Shown: piece after piece, positions 27,728 through 37,400 of the stretch
Layout: the number at the start of each line of letters is the position of its first letter
Numbering within the stretch: position 1 is the first letter of the stretch
DNA from: an uncultured Paraglaciecola sp.
GTDB taxonomy: Bacteria > Pseudomonadota > Gammaproteobacteria > Enterobacterales > Alteromonadaceae
Direction of reading: 5' to 3'
Assembly: GCA_947498355.1 (NCBI GenBank)
Contig: CANMKA010000020.1
Coordinates: forward strand, 1-64,000
Length of the DNA stretch: 64,000 bases
Made by a program: the position numbers and the translations under genes
Notes under the pieces: generated by a model
Database searches by the model: none
The model's input: only the letters and a program-made list of their open reading frames with translations
What the model was told of the DNA's origin: nothing

Positions 27728-28950
27728 CTTAGCGGCTCCAAAATTAAATCAGTCACACTAACTGTTGCTGATTGCTCAAATGGCTTATTAGTTTTAATAG
27801 TTAATTTTCGCTTTGTCTTGAGCGACTTTATTTGATTGAGTTCTTTATAAGCATAAGACATAAATCCATATGGGTAGCCAACTTCGCCTAGGTTCAACTT
27901 CCAATACTCTCGACATGAAACCCTTTCAACTTTTGATAAACGCAACATTTCAATAAGATGGGCTTCCATTCTATCGCTGTATTCAATCAGCTCTTCTGAA
28001 TTAGCCTCCCCTTCAAAACTTGATGGTTCTTTGTTGTCTTGGTTATGGTCGAGATTAAATTCACACCTTGGCTTAAGAGTACTAAGCAAATCTATATAAC
28101 TTGCAATATAACTCTGATTCTCTACTTCAACTGCTAATTCATTAACGTTATTATCAGTATGACAAGGTAAAACTAACTCAGTGAGCTCGTCATCTGTGGG
28201 ATCATATTTAAAACCTTGGCTATGAGTTCTAAAGTGATTATAAAAAGCCCAAACACGTTTTGAGTCCTTAGATTGTTTCTCAAATTCCCATAGTAGATGC
28301 TTTAAACGTGGAATAGAGGCTAATATTGCTTCTCGACAATCATCAATGCTGCGAAACAGTTTAACGCTTAATATTTTACGTAACTCTGGGTTGCTGCCAG
28401 CTAAGTCATTTAGGGTTTGTAGATCTAAGACCAACAACTTTTTAGTGAGTCGATCAAGACGATTAATTAAATACTTGTTTTCTGCTTGTTTATCAGCGAT
28501 TGACTCTACATGCCCAAACTTAGTATGCAAAGCAATTTCAATTGACCTAACTTCATTGCCAATCCCATCGCGCATTAGAAAAACCATACCGCGGATATCA
28601 GTTAAATGCTGGCCATAAGTTCGAGTATTTTTACTTTCTTTCGCTTGATTTAACTGTGAAATTTTAAGCTGTAGTTGGGCTAACCATTCATTCACATCTG
28701 GTGATAAACGCCTATTTGCCTCCTGCTTATTTAGTAGGTATGAAAGCTCAACTAAAACAGATGATGCACTAAAGCCTTCAACTTCATTACCATGAACAAT
28801 GTTATAACTGGTTAAAGTATTAAAAAGACGGGTTAGTTCACCTAAATCACTTTCTTCCTCTCCGTTCAACTCGGTAAGTCGTGCTATGGCCTCAGCATTT
28901 TGTGTTATCGCCTTACCGAATTCCGCGAATTTTTCCGCTAAGCTATTCAT
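27724..28950 (-). CDS. JetA/MksF-like kleisin subunit of an SMC complex
   Basis: This 408-residue, mostly helical protein has an N-terminal region of paired helices (about 1-120), a central segment DIRGMVFLMRDGIGNEVRSI and a following heptad helix (about 120-175), and a basic C-terminus. Position, length and the central pattern fit the kleisin-like subunit JetA/MksF, which would bridge the SMC heads and bind the JetB/MksE subunit. No enzymatic motif is visible. Its ATG overlaps the stop of the read-through jetB frame by eight bases, and its stop overlaps the jetD-like start. The family call is by context more than by sequence. Confidence 0.6.
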   Translation of the reverse strand: MNSLAEKFAEFGKAITQNAEAIARLTELNGEEESDLGELTRLFNTLTSYNIVHGNEVEGFSASSVLVELSYLLNKQEANRRLSPDVNEWLAQLQLKISQLNQAKESKNTRTYGQHLTDIRGMVFLMRDGIGNEVRSIEIALHTKFGHVESIADKQAENKYLINRLDRLTKKLLVLDLQTLNDLAGSNPELRKILSVKLFRSIDDCREAILASIPRLKHLLWEFEKQSKDSKRVWAFYNHFRTHSQGFKYDPTDDELTELVLPCHTDNNVNELAVEVENQSYIASYIDLLSTLKPRCEFNLDHNQDNKEPSSFEGEANSEELIEYSDRMEAHLIEMLRLSKVERVSCREYWKLNLGEVGYPYGFMSYAYKELNQIKSLKTKRKLTIKTNKPFEQSATVSVTDLILEPLS

Positions 28951-29575
28951 GCGTGAACTCTATTTGTTCTGATTCTTCTTCGTCAACAGCTATCACTTCA
29001 TATTCTGCAATAAACTCCATCACAGTATGAATGTAATCTACCTTACCGGTGATTTGATAAAGCATCTCGCTGCGATTCTTAACAACCAGCAAACTTAAGC
29101 GTTCTAGTCCGTCAAACAATGCTATTAACTTATCAACTGTAGACTTTTTAACAGTTTTAAATGCTGATCACTGTACTAATTGATTTAAGTGCTTTAAGTG
29201 TAATTCGTTGTCTGTTACCAAATTCAATATCTCTGAGTAACGAATAACATCACCGGATACAAGTACGCCAGCATCACTTTTAACCTTAGAAATAAACACT
29301 AAGAACTCAACTACCGGCTCTATCTCATCTCTAACTTTCAAAAACTCTTTTTTTAGCAATAGCCTATCTGTCGCATGCTCAGGATCAGTTGATGTGAGAT
29401 AAAAAGCTCCATTTTCATTAACTCTTGTTAGCTTTCTATCAAACACAGCCATTGCCGCATCAATTTGAATTTGGCCTTCATTTGTTTCAAGAAACTCATA
29501 ACACTCTTGATCGGTGTAAGGGCAAATGAACTTTTTCTCGTTATATAATTTTTCCAACACGTTTCTTAAGTTCAC
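28943..29575 (-). pseudogene. JetB/MksE-like gene interrupted by an in-frame TGA
   Basis: The frame starts at GTG 29575, one base after the SMC-gene stop and 6 bases after GAGG. It gives 135 residues, then TGA at 29168-29170. The same frame stays open for 74 further codons, ending at TAG (28943-28945), which overlaps the next gene's ATG. The joined product of about 210 residues has the size and position expected of the JetB/MksE winged-helix subunit. The downstream part (KSTVDKLIALFDGLERLSLL) continues the helical pattern. One change such as TGG to TGA would explain the stop. It could be a nonsense mutation, a sequencing error or recoding. Confidence 0.7.
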
Positions 29576-29576
29576 G

Positions 29577-32500
29577 CTACACCTCTTCAGCTTCTAGTAA
29601 TTCAGTTAATTTACTTTCAGTAGAGTTAATACTGTCAGCAGAATATTCCCGGTAAACACGTTTATGTCCATTTTTACTTTCAATTTGATAGCAGTGCTGG
29701 TAATACTGCAAAATATCACCTTTACCGGAAGGCTGAGCACTTAAAATTCGGATTCCTTGTTCATCAAATAACTTAATTAAAAGCTTGGAGTTTTCAGCAT
29801 CTATTTTATCAAACTCATCAACACAAAACGCCAATTTAACATTGGTATCACTTCGCATCAGATTTATTAAGCCAATATAAATGGATACGATAATTAGGTA
29901 TGTTAGACCGTTTGAACTTAGCTCAGCTATTTCTTGATCATTAGTTGCCATCTTAGGAGTTTCGCCATCCATATAATCAACTGTGAATTCAAAATACTTA
30001 GCGATATCAATAACTGGTTTATGGGTATTAAGTAAGTTAACTAAATTGGTTAACTTACTTATAAGTTCATCATCAGGTAGCTCGTTTAACTGCTGAAACT
30101 TCCAACGATTATGTGCTTTAGCAAAATCTTCAAGACTAGAGAAGTAAGCTAACGTTTTTAATCTAGATGACACTTTAATATCAATCTTCCCCATACTTTC
30201 AAATGGGTTTGATACCTGACCAATTTTCGTAGTTAATTGACGCCCTTTAACGCTTAACTGCTTATCAGCTTCCTTAACACTAGTACTAAAATTACTGATA
30301 CTCTCTGCAACAACAGTATAATTTGAGCGAAGTAATGACTCTTGAGATACATGGTCTTCTTTAAAGTAATTTCTAATCTCTCTAGCAGCTTTTATCCATA
30401 AATTTTCAGGCTCAACTTCATCCAGAACTTCTTGACGCATCTTTTCGAAAAATCGAGCGGGGTGTGTGCGCTGTACTCGAATAAAAACTTTCTGCAATTG
30501 GTTAAATGTGTCCTTGCCTGACTGCTTAGTTTCTTCAAGCTGCTCTACTAATTTATCTAGTGTTAGCTTCAACCTTTCAACGTCATAATTAACGTAACGA
30601 GAGCTATGGGCTTCATTTAGGCCAATATTTAAAGCTTGCCCAGACTCGATCATAACGCTTAGTTCTTTCAGTTGATTTACAAGTTGCACATTAACTTCAT
30701 TACTTTTAACTAGGTCTGTACTTATTTGCTTTTGCTGTAATTCAAAAGCAGTTCTTTGTTCCAGAGATAATCTCAGATGTTCTGCCAGTGCCTGTTCTGC
30801 TTTGATTTTTTCTTTGTTTAATATTGGGTGCTTTACCCATTCAATCTGTAGAAATTTCTTATAGCGGGTTACACGATTACCAGCATTTAAAGCTCTTTCA
30901 TGTTGTTTCTGAGCAAGCTCATATGCTTCTTTAGCCTTATTAATAGCTTCATCACTAAAGCCGTTATCACGAATGGCTTTATTTTCGTCCTCTTTACTTT
31001 TTTCAATTTGAAGCTTTAGTTCTTTCAACTTTGTTTCTGCAACTGCCGTCGCAGCATTTACTTGTTCATTCAGCTTTTCATCAATACTATAAAGTGATGT
31101 TTGCTTCTCTGTATTAAGCTTTTCGATATTTTTCTTGTTAAGAGCAACTAACTCACTTTTTTGCTCAATTAGTTCCCTCAAATTCGACTGGCATTTAGCT
31201 AAAGCAGTCTCTATACCTGCAACATGCTCTTTTAACCAAAGATCAGCTTGTATTTTCTTATCCTTTATATCTGCTTCAAGTTGTTCGTTATAAGCTTGTT
31301 CTTGTTTCGCTTCTAAACTAACTCTTGCTACGTCATGCTCTTTAGCATCGCATTTACTCGATAGTGTTTTGGCTTCTAACTCGACTTGTTTTATCTGTGT
31401 TTCAAGCTCAACAATATCTTTGTCTAACCCTTGTATTTCTTCGATGATAGATTGCACATTACCAAAGCCTTGGGATTCTATTTGGCTTAAATCAATATTC
31501 AAACCATAAAGGCTTGACTCACCGTGGTGAAACTCTGGTTTCAGGTTTTTTCGCAATAGCAATTCAGGATTAATAACCTTACCTAAGGTATCCTCAAAGT
31601 CAGGAACATTTTCGCGTAGATAGTTAAAAAGTGTTCCATCTTCAATTCTTGATTTTAAGACGGCTTGTTGTTCTATTTGCTGTTGTTTACGTGCTGATAA
31701 GCTATTAAGGCTTTCTAATTTCTTTTTTCGTTCATCCTTAAGTTCACTAAATGCATTTGTTTCATTTAATAATTCAGATTGTGCTTCAGATAAATTTTTA
31801 CTTGATTCAACATGCTCCTGGTTCAAATTTTCGAGCTGTTCTTTAATCTCTGGTTTTAATACAGGATTTAAAAGGCGTTCTTTAAACTGAGCTTCCTCTC
31901 TACCAATACTATTTTCTTTTTTATTTAAGCATTCATTATCTATTGTAAATTGATCATTTAAGGACTTGAGTTGCTGTTCAAAAGAGCTAAGGATATTGTG
32001 TTTGTCTACCTGGCTTTGATTGTTAAAATCCTGAGTTGAATTAGATAAATTTAACTGAATATTAGATATTGTTGTTTGTAACTCAGACCTTTGCTTTTCA
32101 AAAGCTTCGTTGATGTTTGTAACACCTGAGGATATTTTTTCGTAGTGTTCTTTTGTTTTTTTACTTTGGTATTCCAGACTGTCTACTTGTTCAAAAAGCG
32201 CCTGCAGCTCAGCGATAGGCAAATATTTTTCACTAGGCGATTCAAAATCTTCCTTTAGCTCTAACAAAGTATCAATTTCACGAGATACCTTTAGTAAGGT
32301 ATTTTCTAGTTCGTTTGTAGTCAATTTTTCTTGCGTGTCAAAGTCCACAAAAGATTGATTGATACTATTTCGCTTTAAAATTAAGTCTTTAATTTCTTTT
32401 TCTATTTTCGCTTGTTCGATGCCAAGTTGATTTTGCATATTACCAATAACATTTAGTAGACCTGAGATATCATCACAATAGCCCTGCTGAGTTATTGCAG

Positions 32501-33278
32501 CATTAGTTAACTCAATATTTTTGGGCTTTTGACGGTCAATAGCTAACCAAGCTTTACGCTCAGCCATCCAATCATTGATTTCAATTGAGTGGTTGTTTAA
32601 TGATAACAATTGACTTGGTATAGCTCCTTCTTCGACCAAGATATTGGTCAATGTAGAACGAACCGCATCCATTGATACTTTCCCTCTGAAAATACCAATT
32701 AGTACGCGATCAATATTATCAATACTGTCACCTTGGATGGGAAATGAGTAACGAGGCCTCCACTTCCTAATAGATTCACTATCTGGCGTCTTCAGCCTAT
32801 ATGGCTTATTTGATTGAATAATATTTCTATACGTTTCACCACTTAACTTTGGGCTTAACTCACGCTCAAAACGATCTGCGTTCGTTCGTAATGCGTTATT
32901 TTGTACAATAGTTTTACCGCCTAATTCATCTAAGAGAAAAATATTTTTATCAAAGGCTCCTGACAAAAATTGATATTTAATAGAGTTATCTGTTGAGCTA
33001 CAGATCACACAATGAGTTTCATCACCTCGCACATACTCATAAACTATATAGCTACTCGGATTTGGTAAGTAATAATTAACGAAGCTTTGAGTGACTAGCC
33101 CTTTTTGTTTTGCAAGGTCGCTGCCTTTTACACCATAAAATAATAAAGCCAATTTTAAAGTCGTGGTTTTACCGGCTTTGTTTCTACCATCAAAATTAGT
33201 GTGACCATTTGTGTTAAGAACAACAAACTGCCCACGGCTCAAATTATCGATGGCTATAATGCGGTTTAAGTGAGACAT
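29577..33278 (-). CDS. JetC/MukB-like SMC ATPase
   Basis: This 1233-residue protein has SMC architecture. The head half at the N-terminus has the P-loop G31-RNKA-G36-K37-T38 in FDGRNKAGKTTT. Long coiled coils (about 260-540 and 630-960) flank a central hinge-like segment. A C-terminal head half has a signature-like ELSSNGLTYLIIV and Walker B FCVDEFDKIDAE. The size fits JetC of Wadjet and MksB of MksBEFG, which load on and extrude plasmid DNA. It is the first gene of a four-gene coupled operon. The G+C content is strikingly low compared with the flanking gcv genes. It lies divergent from a WYL regulator, 88 bases away. Confidence 0.8.
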   Translation of the reverse strand: MSHLNRIIAIDNLSRGQFVVLNTNGHTNFDGRNKAGKTTTLKLALLFYGVKGSDLAKQKGLVTQSFVNYYLPNPSSYIVYEYVRGDETHCVICSSTDNSIKYQFLSGAFDKNIFLLDELGGKTIVQNNALRTNADRFERELSPKLSGETYRNIIQSNKPYRLKTPDSESIRKWRPRYSFPIQGDSIDNIDRVLIGIFRGKVSMDAVRSTLTNILVEEGAIPSQLLSLNNHSIEINDWMAERKAWLAIDRQKPKNIELTNAAITQQGYCDDISGLLNVIGNMQNQLGIEQAKIEKEIKDLILKRNSINQSFVDFDTQEKLTTNELENTLLKVSREIDTLLELKEDFESPSEKYLPIAELQALFEQVDSLEYQSKKTKEHYEKISSGVTNINEAFEKQRSELQTTISNIQLNLSNSTQDFNNQSQVDKHNILSSFEQQLKSLNDQFTIDNECLNKKENSIGREEAQFKERLLNPVLKPEIKEQLENLNQEHVESSKNLSEAQSELLNETNAFSELKDERKKKLESLNSLSARKQQQIEQQAVLKSRIEDGTLFNYLRENVPDFEDTLGKVINPELLLRKNLKPEFHHGESSLYGLNIDLSQIESQGFGNVQSIIEEIQGLDKDIVELETQIKQVELEAKTLSSKCDAKEHDVARVSLEAKQEQAYNEQLEADIKDKKIQADLWLKEHVAGIETALAKCQSNLRELIEQKSELVALNKKNIEKLNTEKQTSLYSIDEKLNEQVNAATAVAETKLKELKLQIEKSKEDENKAIRDNGFSDEAINKAKEAYELAQKQHERALNAGNRVTRYKKFLQIEWVKHPILNKEKIKAEQALAEHLRLSLEQRTAFELQQKQISTDLVKSNEVNVQLVNQLKELSVMIESGQALNIGLNEAHSSRYVNYDVERLKLTLDKLVEQLEETKQSGKDTFNQLQKVFIRVQRTHPARFFEKMRQEVLDEVEPENLWIKAAREIRNYFKEDHVSQESLLRSNYTVVAESISNFSTSVKEADKQLSVKGRQLTTKIGQVSNPFESMGKIDIKVSSRLKTLAYFSSLEDFAKAHNRWKFQQLNELPDDELISKLTNLVNLLNTHKPVIDIAKYFEFTVDYMDGETPKMATNDQEIAELSSNGLTYLIIVSIYIGLINLMRSDTNVKLAFCVDEFDKIDAENSKLLIKLFDEQGIRILSAQPSGKGDILQYYQHCYQIESKNGHKRVYREYSADSINSTESKLTELLEAEEV

Positions 33279-33366
33279 AATTCCCTTTTGCTAGCATCCA
33301 AAATAGTTAAAACAAATATTACACCAGAATCAAATGATGTGGTAGAGTTTATATATACAGTTTAAA
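33279..33366. promoter_or_regulatory. Divergent promoter region of the defence operon and its regulator
   Basis: These 88 AT-rich bases separate the starts of the SMC gene (leftward) and the WYL regulator (rightward). The region includes TATATATA-like segments near the regulator. BrxR/CapW proteins usually bind such divergent regions and repress both genes. No clear inverted repeat was identified, so the operator is not mapped. Confidence 0.5.
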
Positions 33367-34224
33367 ATGATTCTCAAAATCACAATGATTAACAGCGTAT
33401 ATTTGGTTGATTTACTCTTAAGTTATACCGGTTCCTTTAATCGGCAGCAGTTAATGGACTTAACCGGAATGTCCATTGCTACAGCAACTCGTACCATTAA
33501 AAAATATAAAGAGAGCAATGAAGATAATTTAAAGTACGTGGTTGAAAACAAGCGCTATGAAATTACCAACATTTTTAAAAGCAACTTCAATATAATTGCG
33601 GAAGATGCACTTAAATTACTGGCATATGGTCAACAAAGAACACAAACCGGCTATTTAAATACTATTGGTCCTGCGGTAGCCTCCAATGGGAGTTCAAACC
33701 TATCACCAGATATTGTTCCTGAAATTACTCGCGCTATTTACAGCAAATATCCTATTGATATTGAGTATTACAGTACTCAATCATCCCAAGAAATAAGAAC
33801 CATATTACCTTTAGCGATTTTTGAGAGTAGAGGAAATTGGTATGTACGTGTATTCGACTTGAAAGACAATGGATACAAAACATTTAAGTTTATTCGAATT
33901 AATAGTGTTATTGGTATTTCAAACGAAAAAATCACCGAGGTGATTAATGACAAAGAGTGGGGTGAAACTGTTACCTTAACCCTTGGTACGCATCCAAATC
34001 ATCACAACCCTAAGGGCTTAAAAAAAGATCTAGGATTACTAGATAAACCAGTATTTAATTTAACGGTCCCAAAGGCTCTCGCAGGCTTTAAATTGGCAGA
34101 GTTAGCAGTTGATTCATCACCTGATGGTAGCTTAAGCCCGGATTACTTTCAGTATAGATTGTTGAATTTACATGAGCTTATGAAAGTAAGCTCAATGAAA
34201 ATAGCGCCAGGTTTCATACAGTAG
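33367..34224 (+). CDS. WYL-domain transcriptional regulator (BrxR/CapW type)
   Basis: This 285-residue protein has an N-terminal winged helix (about 10-65, RQQLMDLTGMSIATATRTIKKY), a WYL domain (about 125-205) with IDIEYYSTQSSQE, ILPLAIFESRGNWYVRVFD and FKFIRI, and a C-terminal WCX-like extension. This is the layout of BrxR/CapW repressors that control BREX, CBASS and other defence loci and sense a nucleic-acid ligand. It is divergent from the SMC operon, which it probably represses until infection or damage. The first ATG (33367) has no good Shine-Dalgarno, and an ATG six codons later is possible. The identification is by motif; the target is inferred from position. Confidence 0.78.
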   Translation: MILKITMINSVYLVDLLLSYTGSFNRQQLMDLTGMSIATATRTIKKYKESNEDNLKYVVENKRYEITNIFKSNFNIIAEDALKLLAYGQQRTQTGYLNTIGPAVASNGSSNLSPDIVPEITRAIYSKYPIDIEYYSTQSSQEIRTILPLAIFESRGNWYVRVFDLKDNGYKTFKFIRINSVIGISNEKITEVINDKEWGETVTLTLGTHPNHHNPKGLKKDLGLLDKPVFNLTVPKALAGFKLAELAVDSSPDGSLSPDYFQYRLLNLHELMKVSSMKIAPGFIQ

Positions 34225-34419
34225 TATGCAGTTTGTTTATGCCAATCCAATTGAGGAGAACGCATAATGCTAGAAACGCGTTAATTCTTCGCTCATTTTG
34301 CGCTAGGGTTACTTGCCAGTTATTGAAGGGCTACCCCGCCCATGATTTTCACAGAGACGACTTCCAGAGTTGATTGAATCCTACTAATCGAGCCTAATTG
34401 AAGACTTATCCACCTACTT
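34225..34419. other. Short spacer between regulator and NTPase-nuclease genes
   Basis: This is non-coding between the convergent stops of the regulator and the NTPase gene. Its composition is less AT-rich than the flanking genes. No terminator or attachment site could be recognised. Confidence 0.35.
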
Positions 34420-37400
34420 TTAGCTTCGGGATACATCTAAAACAAATACATCTATAAGCCCTTTTAACTCAGATGGTAATTGCTTTTCTATATCATTTTT
34501 AAGCTCGTTTGCAGTCGTTATTCCATGCGATTTACGGTTAGCGACCTTTTCATCGGAGCCAAACCAGATAACAAGATAAATCCCCTGTTGCTCAGCATCA
34601 GGATGAATAGAATATCGTTCGTAAAGTTGAGTTGATGCAGCAGAATATAGCTCTGAATGCCATTGTCCTTTTGCTTCGATAACAAGAAGCTTTTGCCCCC
34701 CTCCAAATGCCTTTGTTGCCGTTATATCAATTCGATTTTGATTTTTAGTTTGATGTTCTGATCTAATAATTATATTCAAAGGCTGAAGCATAACATGAAG
34801 GCGCTCGGCAACAATTTCAACTGAATTCACTTCATCTAGTCGACCATAGTTTCCATTGGTATCTTTGTTATAAAAACGATTAGCTGCATTGAACTCCCCA
34901 CCTTGTATTTCTTTTTGATAGCGTTCAAACGTATGAATAATTAACGCACGTAGTCCTTCGACAGTAACCACCTCATTATTATCTAACAACTCAACAATTT
35001 CCTGGGCTGATGGTGGCTCAAAATCTCTTAAAGCCAACTTTCTTTGCTGCTCCGCCTTAATACCTTTTAATGGCAAATGAATGTCTTCATAGCATTTATT
35101 ATGAAGTAGACGATTAATGACAGTAATTGCTTCCTCGGGTACATCACTGTTCATACACCAAATAATATCTGTTATAAATCGATAAGCTACTTCATTGTCG
35201 GGACTGCCTGTTCCCCAATGGCTTGGTAAATGGACTTTTGGCCACTTGTCATAGAAAGCAATGAATATAGCCTCAACCATTTGAGAATTAGGTTTAGGCC
35301 AGTAAGGATGTTCTCCTCTGTTAAATGACCCCGAACGGCTCTCAAGTAAAAAAATAGACTGCTTATCTGACTTAAGCCAATCCAAATAAGGCTCAGCCTC
35401 TTCTAAGGTTAAAAAATAAAAGGCCCTAATAAACCAAAACTTACACTGATTTAGATGTTTTTCGTCACTTTTCATTTCTGGCAATTGTGAAAGTAAGGCA
35501 TGACAACGGGTACGTATAACGTTATCTAATTTACTTCGCTCAGAGTATTGAGCAGCAATATCAAATAACTCATCTAAAGCATATATATCAAGTTTTTCAA
35601 AATGAGATAACCAGTCAATCGCAAGTTCTCCGCGTAACGAAGCGAAAACTTCATCATACTTTAGTAAACCTATCTCTGGATGTTTACAGTTTCCATTAGC
35701 CAACTGTGGTTCTAGATATAGAATGAGAAATTTTTTGGCCGACTCGATATCGGGAAATACTAGACGATCTACTTCAGCTTTTAGCGAGTCTCGTTCCGCC
35801 TGCTCAAATTCCTGATAGCTCACGCTTAAGTTGGTTCGAAGAGCCAATAACATTGCTGGCTTAACGTTCTCTAGGTGGCCATTTAACCTAAAAATTTCTA
35901 TGCACGCTGCTAATAATATAGTTTCGACGTACATACATTGGGATGCGCATTGCAATTCTGCGAGCTTTTCTAAACTAGGGACGTCTGGTTCAATAAAGTC
36001 AAGGCAATTGCGTAACGCCATTCTTACTAACTTTTCATCCCCTACTTTTTCGTTAATTTCGGCTGGCTTGTTAAGTACTAGGTATGAAAAAAAACGAAGA
36101 GCACCAAAATCTTCTCCTTTTTCAATCATCTCTCGATTATTGTTAAAGTAAGCGATGTTTTCTATTCGAGTTTTATCCTCTTGATTTTGCCTACGCCTCA
36201 TAATACGGCGATGTCTCTGCTCCCATTTAACATATTCTTCCTTTCTCGCCATCCTTGCTTTTCTTACCTTTAATGCCCACTTACGCATAAACGCTGGCTT
36301 ACTATTAGCTTGGCTACGCATATGCTGCTTAATAGGATTTTTATTGCCTTTTTTATTGTCTTGGTGATAGTGAGCTGGGATGAAATGTTCCCATAATTCA
36401 ACATTATTATTTTCATATGCGAAATCTACAAGAAACTGAATATCATTTGGACGCAAGCATAAGCCTGCATGAGAATAATGCCCATTGAACTTATCGATTC
36501 GCATTTGAAAAATAGCGTCACTATTGGTTAGGTTTCCAAATACATGAGCAATAATTTCTTGCCGTAGTTCATGGTTTTCTTGCAGTGCTTTAACAGAAGC
36601 TATATCGTTTGTTCTTCCGTATCCCGAGAAGTTTAGATTTTCTACCCATTGCCATATTTGCAATGGCTGTAATGGTGGTTTTGCTAATTCAAAGAAACGA
36701 TCTAATAGCGCCCCAATAATTTTGCTAATTCCAATACGACAATCACATTCATAAGCTTTTTTGCCACAAGTACAGGCTAAATCTTCACTTAATCGTTCTA
36801 ATAAAGGAGTAACCACGCTAAGTGATAAACTCGAAATCAATGATTTAATATAGTATCGGCTTTCAAATGTTCGTTCAGAACGTTCTGAGCAATTAGAATA
36901 AAGTTGAGCACAGTTTCTAAAATAGCGTTCTAGCTCTTGTAGTGAAAAATTATCAATAGAGGTTTTGGTTATCACATGAGTTGCAAGTCTTAGTGAATCA
37001 TTATTTGCCTCATCAATTAATTGTAACACGTCAGGGTAAGTATCATATTCATTGCAATCAAGAAGGCTAACGATAGCTTGCAAGCGAGTAGTAAAGCTTT
37101 CGCTTGAACAGTGAACTATTTGCTGCAACTCCACTAAAAGTTGCGAAACGGCAGGTGAACCTTTTAGTAACTCCAAAATAAAATTACGTAAATCACCATC
37201 ATTATTTGTCGTAATAATCGTTTTGATTTCGGCTACAACCTCCTCTGTGAAGAAGCCTGCCACACTATAACTACGCCAAAAATCGCCACGCCTAAAATAT
37301 GGATCGGCTACTTCAACTTCAACCAGTCTAGTCAACAGAAAACGTTTGGATGAATGAGATAACTGAGATGGATCTCCATTAGCAATAACAGCGTAAGGGT

